A stretch of 64,000 bases of DNA from Odobenus rosmarus divergens (Eukaryota; Chordata; Mammalia; Carnivora; Odobenidae), in assembly GCF_000321225.1 (NCBI RefSeq), contig NW_004450324.1, forward strand, positions 1,743,945 through 1,807,944, in the 5' to 3' direction. Made by a program: the position numbers and the translations under genes. Positions 22,861 to 34,125 of the stretch are shown in pieces. A model generated the notes under the pieces. That model was given only the letters and a program-made list of their open reading frames with translations. It was not told where the DNA came from and searched no databases. How positions within the stretch are numbered: the first letter of the stretch is position 1; each line of letters starts with the position of its first letter.

Positions 22861-25525
22861 GTACCTTTCAAAATATGGCAAATGTTATTTCCAGGAACTT
22901 CTAGAAAAGTATAAAATAACACCTGTAATTCCCCAAAGGCATTCTCAGTTTCTGTATTACATGATTATGAATTAGTGCAGCAGTAAACCACACCGTAAGC
23001 CCTAATTTTCTAATTAACTTTGTCACTTTTTATTTGGTTAGTAGTTGTGGATCCTTTTTAAAACCACTGATACAGATAAACTCCAGTTAAGATCTGTACT
23101 TAATTTCACTTAAAATGAAACAAGAGCTTGTAAGTGGATTAGTCTCAGATATTCACTAAGTTTGCAGAATCTTGCTTTTTTCAATTCCTTTAAATTGTCC
23201 TGCTTTAATTTATGTTAATCTATATTTTAACTCTAGAATCCAATATGCCTGAGGATTACATTTAATCTAGCCAAATTTTCTGACTGTAGAATTACAATAA
23301 ACTCCCAAATAACCAGTTCCTACTTGTAGTGAGAATATCTTTCTGGTCAAAGTAAAGTAGGTTTATTCTCATGCAGGAAACCTAGTCTTTCTAATATTAT
23401 CCATTTTTTTTTTTTAACACTACCAGGTGTGTAGGATTTAAATTAAATGGCTCTTTTCCTAACAGTTTGCCCTATTGGTAGATTGATCTGTCTTTAGCTA
23501 TAGAGAGTGAGTGAGAGTGTGTGTGTCTGTGTGTGTGTGTTTACCCACTTCAGAAATCTCTGGGCCCACATGAATTTTAACTATTTCATCAATAGTATAG
23601 TATTATAGATACATGTACGTGTCCAGTTGTGCTTGTTAATAGATTGACAAGCAAATCTCCTAATCCCAAACCAAATCTCTATTTTTTTTTTACTCTACTA
23701 ATTGAGATGAAAGAGAGGATACTGCCTCCTAATTTTTTATATAACAGAAAACAGAACTCCTTGTTTACCCAATCAAAAAAATTTTAAAGCCAAGAAAGAA
23801 AATTAGGTCAACATTTTTGAGGCAATGTGGATTTGTCATCACTATTTTCAGCTTCATGTCTAATTATAATCTTAAATTTGATCCTGTAGCTTGCATTTGC
23901 TTACCATTTTTTAAAAACAAGACCTTCTTGCCAAACCCAGGAAAACTTAGTTTTTCTTCTTACACTCCTTAAATGGAGTATCCAAAAGGTAAAATAGAAT
24001 GTTTTCACCCCAGATTCATTTCAAGATCAGGAGAGACCTTGACTTGCCACATTTACACTTTTCCCATCAGCATTTGTGCTCGATTATGTTCCTGAGCTCA
24101 TGTTCATCAGAAGTTAACCACTGTACTTTGTAAGCCATGGCAAGCATTCCATAAATGCAGGTTTTCTTGGAGGATTTCATGTCTGGTGAGCCATAGAACC
24201 ATCCAGTCGGAATTTGTAGTTAGGGTGCAAATTCACGGGCCTGGCTCCACAGCCCTTCTGGCCCAGGTACATTGTGGCAGACCGTGAAGGAGGAGATGCC
24301 CATTAGACTGGGGAGTAAGATGCTTTTTTTGGCCTAACTTTTTAATAGCAAAATGCCTTAATCTTCACCCTTAGGGAATCTGGTCAGCCTTAAGAGGTTT
24401 GTTACTTGAAATGAGAACATCCCATTCAAAGTATCTTTTCAGTAACAGACCCCCAGGAGGACTAATTTATAACAGATTTTGAGACTTCTTATCTGTTTGT
24501 GAATGTTAGCTGGGTCTTTAGAAACTCAGTATGTTCATGACTCTTCACTGGATGAATGGATCTGGGGTCCGAATTCTGCCAGCTCTCTTCACTGTTTCAT
24601 CTGCCTGCGATATGCGAGGTCAGGAGGACAGGAGAGGGCTTCCAAATTGCTTAGGCTCCAACCTTGCTTTCCTTCCCTAGGAGCTATCAATTCCTCGCAT
24701 ATTTTTCTTAATGTTTTTGCTTCTCATTCTTGTAGTTGTCAGTGGAACTGAGTGGTGAGTTGAGAATGGCGTGCACTGGAAATTTAACATCTAATAGAAA
24801 AGTAGAATACAGATTAGAGGACATGATTTGGACAGCACTATATTTGGGAAACATGAAAACGTTATAGATCGTTCTGATTAATGGGCTTCTCAGCCCTTGG
24901 CATGGTAGCCTTGCTGGAGCTCTCAGGATCTCTTTAAAATAAAAAAAAAAGTTGGCGTTTTTACTTAGTGCTCATGAAGATTGTTACTAGGTAAGGAGTG
25001 AGTATGAGACATTTTTGATATTTTTTTAGGATGAATTTTTTTTAATGTCAAAAACACAGAACTTTGTACTTAAAATAACTCTGAGCATGCTTTCTATAGT
25101 TAATTAGCAATAATTAAATATAACAGCTCAGGCTTCTTGGCATAATCTGAAATATCCATGCACTTCTGATGTCTTCAGACCAAATAGTTGTTAGCCAGTT
25201 AGAACAGACATTCCCCTGGGATATTACTGGAAGTCCCCAAAGGACTGTGTCCCAGGGGTCCTTAAATCACTTTTTCAGTGCCAGTAACCATGTAGTGGGC
25301 TCCCGGGTTTCCCCTTATTCCCCACCCAAGAGACTGAAGAATCCTCACTAGTATCACCAGCCAACGTGAGGGACCCAGTGCCCGCAACAGTGGTGCTGCT
25401 TTCTCAAGGTCCTGGGGTGCTTCCTATTATTGGGCTGGAGTGGCACCTGCTTCCATGCAAAGGTGGGGACAGGGGCCTCCTCCTACCACGCTTTGTCATC
25501 CAGGTCCAAAAGCTGCCCTACTCCA
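22861..25525. other. STK39 intron; (TG)n at 23509-23541, otherwise nothing recognised
   Basis: Unique AT-rich intron. A TG/TC microsatellite lies at 23509-23541. Homopolymer T-runs occur near 23404-23417 and 23681-23690. No repeat family or exon identified. Confidence 0.5.
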
Positions 25526-25724
25526 TTTTTTTTTTAAAGATTTTATTTATTTATTTGACAGAGAGAGACACAGCGAGAGAGGGAACACAAGCAGGGGGAG
25601 TGGGAGAGGGAGAAGCAGGCTTCCCGCGGAGCAGGGAGCCCGATGCGGGGCTCGATCCCAGGACCCTGGGATCGTGACCTGAGCCGAAGGCAGCCGCTTA
25701 ACGACTGAGCCACCCAGGCTCCCC
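25526..25724 (-). mobile_element. CAN-SINE, long clean target duplication
   Basis: T-run, AAAGATTTTATTTATTTATTTGACAGAGAGAG, GGGAGAAGCAGGCTTCCCGCGGAGC, ATCGTGACCTGAGCCGAAGG, end GAGCCACCCAGGCTCCCC. The target duplication CTGCCCTACTCCATTT is intact at both sides (25513-25528 and 25724-25739), which argues for a young insertion. Confidence 0.95.
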
Positions 25725-25734
25725 TGCCCTACTC

Positions 25735-26165
25735 CATTTATTCAGTAAGTAGAGCATCTACTCTGTGCCAGGCATACCAGGTCAACAAGATGGAGTTCTT
25801 GTCTCCTTGAAGCTCCCAGTCTAATGGGAGAGGAAGACACAGGGTTTAAGTAAAATCACAAATTGTGAGAAGTGCTCTGAAGAAAAAAAGTGCTCTTTTG
25901 TGCTCTACAGAAAGTAATAAGCAGGGGTCCTCATTTAGATTCGGGTGGAGAGTAAGCCACTCTGAGATAAAAATATGAGTGACGTCTTTGATTCAGCCTG
26001 GCCATGCAGGGCAGAGAGGCCCAGCTTGTGCAGAGATAATGAACTTGGTGAAAGATGACCAGGGTGGCCAGATGAGGCGAACGAGGAGAGGGTGACATGA
26101 AATAAGGCCAAGCAGGAGGCTGGGGCCAGATAGTGCAGGATCTTGTAAATAGCCATTCACCAAAA
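25735..26165 (-). repeat. L2 LINE remnant, 3' half
   Basis: Begins with the reverse of the L2 3' tail (CATTTATTCAGTAAGTAGAGCATCTACTCTGTGCCAGGC) and continues in order: CTTGAAGCTCCCAGTCTAATGGGAGAGGAAGACA, TGTGAGAAGTGCTCTGAAG, GACCAGGGTGGCCAGATGAGGC, and GCCAGATAGTGCAGGATCTTGTAAATAGCC. Confidence 0.75.
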
Positions 26166-26442
26166 ATGCCTAGTAAAACCAAATCCTAGCTGTTCCCCCT
26201 GGAATTGAGTCACTGTGTGGGTAAAGTCTAAAAAACGTGGCAACTTTCCTGCCTTTTTCCTATCAAGGAGGGCAAATAAATGCTTTCCTCTAGCCTCTTT
26301 CATTCTGCAGGGAGTCTATTATCCACAGTTTACGCGAGCAGATTGCTCTGCTGCCTGGAGCTGATACCCATTTGACTGAGGTGTGTGGCAACGCCACGAG
26401 GAAAAGAGAGGAGCCCGGGAGGACTTCAGAAATAAAAGCTGA
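26166..26442. other. Short intron spacer, nothing recognised
   Basis: Unique intronic sequence between an L2 and a CAN-SINE. Confidence 0.5.
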
Positions 26443-26613
26443 GGGGCGCCTGGGTGGCTCAGTTGGTTAAGTGACTGCCTTCGGCTCAGATCATGACCCT
26501 GGAGTCCCAGGATCGAGTCCCGCCCACTTCTCCCTCTGACCTTCCCCCTTCTCATGTACTCTCTCTCTCTCTCGTTCTCTCTCTCAAATAAATAAATAAA
26601 ATCTTTAAAAAAA
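26443..26613 (+). mobile_element. CAN-SINE with internal deletion
   Basis: GGGGCGCCTGGGTGGCTCAGTTGG at the start and AAATAAATAAATAAAATCTTT at the end. The segment that normally runs from ATCGGGCTCCCTGC to GGAGCCTG is missing between GATCGAGTCCCG and CCCACTTCTCCC. Target duplication AAATAAAAGCTGA on both sides. Confidence 0.95.
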
Positions 26614-27594
26614 ATAAAAGCTGAAACGATGTTTCAACATTCTGTGTTCATTTAAGTTTGAGGGCATTGAAAAGTGACTTGTAACTTAATGTTTGGGGAG
26701 CAGGAGAACTCCAGAGATGCCTTCCAGTAATTCTGAATCCAATTATTCTATCAAAGGGAAATTAGGAGTTCTAGAAAAGGAAAAAAAAAAAAAAAAAACT
26801 TGGGCATTAATTGCAGATATTTGCCTTCCTGTATATTTCCTTGGAGAATGAAGTGTATTTTCCATTTCATAATATTGCCTTAATCTCACACAAATTTTGG
26901 TATGGGCTAAGGTAGCATTATATATACAGTAGAACTATTATCATTATAGTAGAGTACGGCAGACATAAAATATTCATGTTCTATGGGTTAAAGCAGACTT
27001 GCCATTTCAAGTCCATTAATTGCAGTTGAATTTAGAGAATTTTCTTTCAGGGACTAATACTCTATAATTACCTAAATTAAAGTAGGCATTCTAGTTAGCC
27101 GTAAGTTCAGAATGCAGGCATAGTAAAATAAGTTCTTGTTTAGCTAACCTTTGTCCTGGTGAACTGGATGTGGAGCTCAGACCATGTTTTCTCACAGTGG
27201 GATTTCTAGATCGTTTATAAACTAGCAAAGCTGTCTGATCGTGCTGGTCATTCCTGTTTTTACCCTCTCTTTATGGGCTTTATTCTCTCTGCAGTACTTT
27301 CTTTCTAGGAAAAAAAAAAAAACCTTTCCAAATTTCTGGAGTAGGGGAGTAGAGACAATAAAAATACTGAATGGCATAGAAATTACTGTACAGAACTCTA
27401 TCCAGGTTCCATTATTATCCAGGTTCCATTAACGGACATCTCTGGTAATTATTTAAATAACTGATTGCAGATTGATTGATTATTGTCTCTGGAGAGGCCT
27501 CGTGGCTTTCCACATTGTTTGCTGATATTTATGATTTAACGGATCAAATATCCCCATCGTATTTCTTAGACTTTCACCACCTGAGACAGGCAGA
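26614..27594. other. STK39 intron, no recognised feature
   Basis: AT-rich unique intron with A-runs at about 26780-26798 and 27309-27321. A 13-base repeat CCAGGTTCCATTA occurs twice in a row at 27402-27431. Confidence 0.5.
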
Positions 27595-27830
27595 GACCGT
27601 GGAAGCAGAGAGCAGAGAGCACCGGGTTTCAAATTAGATGCAGGTTCAGATCTCAGCTCTGGATGTGACTTAGGGAAAATGCTTCATCTCTCTATCCTCA
27701 ATTTCTTCTTACCTACCGAGGGACTCACTTAACCCGCAGAGCTTTTAGAGCTGTCTTAGTCTGATTCCATGGAAAAGGTTAGTGTGCTAGCAGGCCTGTA
27801 AGAGGCACTCGGCAAATGGTGGTTCTTTCC
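27595..27830 (+). repeat. MIR-type SINE remnant
   Basis: CACCGGGTTTCAAATTAGATGCAGGTTCAGATCTCAGCTCTGGATGTGACTTAGGGAAAATGCTTCATCTCTC and the later GCCTGTAAGAGGCACTCGGCAAATG follow the MIR order from box-B-like region to 3' end. Confidence 0.65.
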
Positions 27831-30181
27831 TCTTTCTATTTTGGACTCCATTCATCTGGCCCCCCATCCACTAGAAGACTTCTTTAATGAGATACCAGCT
27901 AGAGGATGTAAGGCGGCCCTGTGCATTCCCCGAATAAAATGAGCCTCTGCTCCTTGGCAGGGAGTGCAGGTAGAAACTCCGCATGGGGGAGAAGGACTGC
28001 AACACTACAGTCTCCTTAGAGTCCGTGAGATTCCCCGAATTGACCTCTGCTGCGGTGGGAGTTACCGCCCTGGCCTAAACAGGGTGTAGAGGCCACACCA
28101 TGAACATGGACACTCAGGAAGAGGCAACTGGATAATTGGTCCTACCGAACTATTTCCTTGTGGTCAGCCTGGAGGTGATTCTAGGGACACCTTGTTTAGT
28201 TTTCTGCCTGTTTCCCTGTGACTGAAGTTGCGCCGTCCTCCTGCCGGGGAGGACATCACACATGTGTGGACTGCTCGACCCAGGAAGAGGGGTCGGGAGA
28301 GAAAGGTGAATCCTCCTGTCCCTGGGAGGCCTGCCTTTTGAGCTCTGCTTCCATAGCCTATGATCGAGCTCTTTCTCTCTCTGCTTTTGAGTTCCAGTTC
28401 CTTCCTCAGAGTCCTACCTCTTTCTCTGATACTTGGCAACAGGAATGCCCATCAGTCAGGGGGAGTTTATATCCCTGTCCCAAGGAAGCTTGTGCTTCTT
28501 TTCCCAAGGGAGTGGAGCCATGCTCCTTGGCCTTGACGGGACAACTCAGACAGAAGCCATTGTAATAAGCCTAATATTTCTACAGAGGTATGGCCAACCT
28601 CTGTGAACTTGACCCGCTGAAGTCAGTTACGCTCTCAGTTCCCTCACTAAAATGCGCTGGTTATATCCTAGGCATCTCCTGCTCACCACTAGGAGATAGA
28701 GGTAACACTCTAGTATTCTCCTTTCCCCAGCTCCATGTCTGCTCCCACCAGGTAAATTCTGTGTTAATGAGAGTCTTAAACTTGTTTTCATAGGTTTTCT
28801 TCGTATTAAAATTATATCATTTAAATAACTGCTAAGATAGGAGTTCAAAAAGTAAGTTGTTTCTTTAAAAAACAAACGGGATGCTTTGGGAAATCTGATA
28901 AAGGGAAATTGTTAAACTGTTGTTAAATCTGGAACAGAGAACTAAAAAGGTTTTTCTACATCTAGGATTTTTTTTTTTTAATAGCCTTGGCCCAGTGTCA
29001 CAAGATTGATAAATGAATGTACATTGATATGATTTAAGTTAAAGCATTAAATTTGAAATCTGTTTGCATCACAGTTTTATGTTTCCCTGATCAAACTGTC
29101 CTTTTATGTTAACCAGTGAGCCTAGACCACTGCCAGTGTTGTCAGATAAGAAGATGTCTTCTGTACTTACACAGGGCTGGCGATGTAATTTTCAGGGCAA
29201 AATAAACATGTAGGGTCCCTTGTTCTAAAATTAATGAGAAGTTCAAAATGATCCCAACAGAGGGTTATGGCTGTGCCTGGGGCCCTGTGTGTCCACATAG
29301 ACTGAAACCCCTGACCAAGGGGCTGGGAAGGAGCTGTGGTGCTTGAGGGTGTCCCTTGGCCCTTGGTTTCCAGTGCCAAGGAGCTGCTGCTTGTGGGAGG
29401 CACCTGCCATTGCTGAATTTCTGCTTGGGAGCTCTTTATACTGAGCCGAATCCATTCTACTTTAATCTCTGCCCAACGCAGAACATCTCTAATCCCCTTT
29501 TCAAATATTGATTCAGAGCCCACCTTTATTTCTTCTTAATGAACTTTCTTCAGTGGTTGGATGGTTTCTTTAAGTCTCCTCCATCTCCTCTCTCTTGCTA
29601 CACTCTCTGGTTTTTCTGTATCTTTCTGAAGGGCAGTGCCCATCCTTATCCTAGACAGATGCCCAATTCCTAATGTGCTATGGGGGTTCAGAGTGTATAT
29701 GGGACAGGAATATCACATTTCCACTAATGGCATCAAACGCTATCTTAGAATTTTAGATAATATAAATACCATTTCTTATATTGAACTTGATAGCAAAGAA
29801 AACTATTTACTTTGTTAAAAAATTGTTAAATGTTTTATTATGAAATAGTTGAAATTTGCAAAAAAGTATGTAAAAGACTACTTGACTTAGCATACTTCTC
29901 ACTGAGGTTTGGTACTGACATATTTGCAGCATATCGCTCCCCCGCCGCATCCCCACTTACAGTCTTTTTTCCAACTGGCTGCTACTTACCCAACACACTC
30001 TTACTCTGTATTAGTATAGTTGCGTTTTATGACCTGAAGGCCTTAACTCTGTCTAATATTACTTTTCTTTGCTTGGGCCCATACAGAGGGTCTGTAGCTA
30101 TACTGGAGACCTCCCTCCAGGGAGTTCTAAAACCAACATTCTTTCTGGCATAATTTCTAAGTTTATTAAAATTCTATGAAA
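27831..30181. other. STK39 intron; GC-richer patch at 27900-28600, unclassified repeat-like patch at 29170-29350
   Basis: 27900-28600 is visibly richer in G+C than the surroundings and holds frames of 115 and 91 codons on opposite strands without a family match. 29170-29350 (GGGTCCCTTGTTCTAAAATTAATGAGAAG and GGGGCCCTGTGTG) has the feel of an old interspersed repeat that I cannot name. The rest is unremarkable. Confidence 0.35.
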
Positions 30182-30518
30182 TGAACCTTGAAAGCATTAT
30201 GCTAAGTGAAAGCAGCTAGACACAAAAGGTCACATATTATATGATTCCATTTATATGAAATCTCCAGAATAGATAAATCCATAGAGACAGAAAATGGATC
30301 AGTGGCTGCTAGGAGCCAGGCGGGGGGGGGGGGCGGGGGGAGGGAGGCAGGGATGGGGAGTGACTGCTTAAGGGTATGGGGTTTCCTTTTGGAGTGATGA
30401 GAACGTCTTGGAATGAGATAGAAGGGTGGTTATACATTTCCATTGTGCTAAATCATGGAATTGTTCATTTTAAAAGAGTTACTTTTGTGTTATGTGACTT
30501 TCATCTCACAAAAAGAAA
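30182..30518 (+). mobile_element. L1M LINE 3' end with a poly-G tract
   Basis: Same L1M 3' UTR landmarks as at 17674: CATTATGCTAAGTGAAAGCAGCTAGACACAAAAGG, GATTCCATTTATATGAAATC, GAGACAGAAAATGGATCAGTGGCTGCTAGGAGCC, the G-rich tract (30321-30347) and GTTATGTGACTTTCATCTCAC. Old and diverged. Confidence 0.75.
30321..30347 (+). other. Poly-G tract, potential G-quadruplex
   Basis: A run of 12 Gs, then C, six Gs, A, GGG, A and GG lie on the STK39 sense strand inside an L1M remnant. The run of Gs could also be a sequencing-length artefact. Confidence 0.6.
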
Positions 30519-33500
30519 CTCAATGAAATGATATTTAGATATTTGGAATGCAGCATCGTACATAAATATGGAAATCAGTAATGTTGATATTTCTTTACTA
30601 GTAACTGTATGATGAGTATTGTTTACTATATAGCCAGTCTGAATACGACTATTTCTTGGTAGGCAGGAAGATAGTTATTGACAGTGTAGCAATTCTTGCA
30701 GATACATAGTGTTTTAAGAGAAAATTAAGTTCCTATAATATTTGAGACGGTGGTTTCATTGTGCTCCTAGCAAATGGAAAGTTCTGTAACGTTTTAGTAA
30801 CGTCTTAGGTACAGGTATGTTCTCTCTTCCCATTCACTTAAGCAGTTCACTGGTTGGTATAAGACTGTATCCAGACTGGCAAATGAAAGTGGTTGGGTCA
30901 AACCTAGAAAGTTTTCCTTTGGGGACACTCCAAAAGGGAATGTCTTTTGGACAGAGTCGTAAAAATGGCTTCATTTGTATTTAGCCTACTAACATTCATT
31001 TCCAAATAAGTTATATCATTCCTAGGAGATTATGGTATTTTAAGAAACTGGTAAGAGAGAGGGAATCTTGTTTTGTAGTTCTGTACGTTTTTCTATGCAT
31101 ACAGTCAACGCCTATCAGAAAGCCACACCGGGTAAAAGTTGACTCTTAATGTTTTGGAAGAATTGGAATGATTCTTGGGGAGAAAGGGCGTTTTCAGTTG
31201 GAGTCATTTAAAAGTAACAAAATGGTAAAAATGGTTGAAACAAGGATTTTAGTTCACAGACCTGGAAATCCAGAGGAAGGGAAGGGTTTTGGGGTTGTTC
31301 AGCATCCCAGCGGCATTGGTCAGGGCTGGGGTCTTCCCTCTCTTAGCCCAGTCTTCACAGCTTTGACTTTATACCACGGCTCATCCCTTCGTTGTCCTAA
31401 GAGGCTTCCAATGGCAAACAATACTACATGTTCCCTAATTCACACTTGGCTTTTCATGGTCCTAAGGAGCAAGAAAGGTTCTCTCCTAGGCGCCCCCCAA
31501 CAAGCCTTTCCCCCATTGTCATTGAGCCCCATGAGCCGGCCACCCGTCCCTAAAACAGACCGCATGGGGGTGGGGGCTGAGATCCCCATGAACTCATTGT
31601 GGGGCATCAGCCACAGTAGCCACTTTCGGCCCCACAGTAATCTTGTTAAATTGCCTTACATCTTCTTTTTAAATTGTCTACCTTCTAGGTAGAGAAGGGT
31701 CTTCGGAATATTTGTTTTCAGGTTATGCTATGGTAGTGTAACATCCTTTCAAAAGTGCTATTTAGATGTGCTATTTGCAGCCCAATTTCAAAAGTGAGGA
31801 CTATTAAAGAGGAGGAAAAACCCAAATGTGCCTTCATTTGTGCTCATATTTCATTGGTGAGCATCTCCTACTTGACAGAAGAGCAAAATCTAATGTGTTT
31901 ATGTACTTCTTAAAAATGTTGCATGCTGTATAGGTTTGTTTTTAATAGACAAACCCTCTTTTAAAGTTCATGTACTCCTGGTGCTTCATTGCTGATTGTG
32001 TTGTTTTGTTCCATTTTCTTAACTACATTTGGTATGCAAAATTCAACCTTAATTATGTGTTATAGACTTTCCCCTGACTTTAAGCCATGACTTCTTTTGT
32101 TTGAATATGTTGAAAAATAAATCCCAAACTGTGAAAAACTGATTTTTAAAATTACTTTAGTCCACATTTTCGACCTCAAGTCTTAATTTAATCACAGTTC
32201 TTGAGGAAATGAACCTAGGCAGTCTTAATTGAATGTCTCTGTGCCTGTGGAATTCTCTTCCTCTGTTGGCATACCAAAATTGAAATCTGTTGAGCTTTAA
32301 GTTTTTACCACAAAGCCTCTGAACCACATTTTAGGCAATAACTCATCCCACATCTTTTTTTTCTGCTCTGACTCCCAATTCCTGACAGTTCCTTCAGTGT
32401 TTTGCTGTCGTGCAGAGGTGCATCCTACTAGCCCAAGGCTTGGATCTTGCCTACAAATGTATTTTGTTTGGCTTGGACAATGTTTTTAAATTTTGGAATT
32501 AGTAGCCAACATTAAAAAAAAAATGAAAGTTGACATTCGAATCCAGTTTTGGCTTGTCTTAGAAAAACCAGATCTGAAAACAATTGGACATGAAATCCTC
32601 AAAGGCAAAAATTCTGCCCCCTCTTCTCTGACTGCTTTATATTCACTCCCTGGCCCCTGAAGACATTTGAGTTTCCAACCCATGTAGAGTGCATTAGTGC
32701 TAACTGGGGCCCTCCTGTTTTCTTTCTTCACATATAGCATGCCATCTCTGCAGACCCAGATAAAGTTAAAGATGATTTTTCTAAGTAAAACACAAGTCTG
32801 ATTGTTCCCTCTTTGATGAGGCTATCGACCTAAGGCTCTACAGCTTTTTACAGACTCCCACATCCCTTATAACTCACTGGACATTACCAACATCCTTAGA
32901 CATGATCTTGGACCAGAAGAATTCAGTGTGCACTTCGTAGTCCAGTCTTGGACGAGGTTAATACCAGACCAGTAGAACGTAAAGTCCTGCACTGTTTCCT
33001 GGGAGGAGGGAGGAGTCGCATGCACACATGGGGATTGACCCTAGGTAGCTGAGGAGACACCAGATCCTCAGGGAGCCAGGCCCTTAGTCCGTTGTGGTTT
33101 CGGGTGCCTGCAGGAGCACCCCCTTTTAGAAACACCTGCTGTGAGCGTCACTCCTGTTGATACTCTGTCTCCAGTGCAGCTTCCCTGGTCATTTATTAAT
33201 ACTTTATTGATCGAGCTCATTAATGCCAAACTCAGTCCCCACCTCACATGTAGAACTGCAGCATGAACGTGCATGCCATATTCATACGAGCAGGTAATAA
33301 AGCAGCAGCAGTATGTGGTGGTCTTGCTCAAAGATGAGTACAGTATCATCCTAACATCCCCTTATTGCTCTTGAGGGTTATAATTTTGACCTAACTCCAA
33401 GACCTCCTCCACCCCTATCAGACAAACTCATTTTAAAACTACAGTGCACATCCCTTTATGTTTTTCCAGGCACCCCCTGTCCCACACACCAGGGTGATGC

Positions 33501-34064
33501 CCAGAGCTGAATATTCCAGCGCTAATGACAGTCTCAGACCAGGCACATAACTTAATGTTCTGTTCTTGGCTTAGTGTTTCTGGTCCAATTTATATGTTTG
33601 TCCTGGGAAGTCTCCTCACTGGGGAAATGTGTAAGTTGGAAGAAACACCCACGTTCTCTTAGTAGTGACTTAGTTGTCCATTATATAACATGCTTATGAT
33701 TAGTCGGATTTTGCAGACTAGCAAGTTTTGAAAAGTGTTTATAACTACTAAGCATTCCCATATAGTGTTTGTTACTTGACCCAACTAGATAATCTGGATT
33801 GTCCTTAAAACTGAAGCTACTCTGTACCATTTCACCATGGCAACCCTTTAAAATCAGAGTTCCTAATAGGTCATTGCCACTTTAGACTCTGTTTGAGCAC
33901 TGTGGGTAGTAATGCCTGGTAAAATGTAATTTCTGGAAGATGCTGGTCGTTCAGTGGCTTTGTTGAGTGAGTTCACTAATAACCGGACTAAACTCCACAC
34001 ACACAGGGGTTTTTTGTCTGCTTTGTCAGCTGGTATATCACAGAACACTCAAATAGAAGAATAG
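30519..34064. other. STK39 intron, no repeat or exon recognised with confidence
   Basis: Long unique-looking stretch. A 174-codon frame at 31168-31692 (+) and a 93-codon frame at 33068-33349 (-) have no recognisable domains and no splice context. 32440-32720 (GCCTACAAATGTATTTTGTTTGGC, then TGGAATTAGTAGCCAACATT) resembles an old DNA-transposon remnant, but I cannot fix a family. Confidence 0.4.
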
Positions 34065-34125
34065 AATAATACTGAGTGCCTAGTAGATACCCAGTAAATA
34101 TTTGTCAAATGAATGCATGATCGAA
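34065..34125 (+). repeat. LINE/SINE 3' tail remnant
   Basis: ACTGAGTGCCTAGTAGATACCCAGTAAATATTTGTCAAATGAATG is the common 3' end shared by L2-type tails. Only the tail is recognisable. Confidence 0.5.

Noticed and set aside
25366..25682. Overlapping frames of 103 and 80 codons
   Set aside because: Their C-terminal halves are translated CAN-SINE sequence.
28218..28565. 115-codon frame in a GC-richer patch, considered as a processed pseudogene
   Set aside because: No recognised parent gene, no poly(A) tail, no target duplication.
31168..31692. 174-codon open frame on the + strand
   Set aside because: No recognisable domain or exon boundaries. Considered a chance frame in GC-richer intron.
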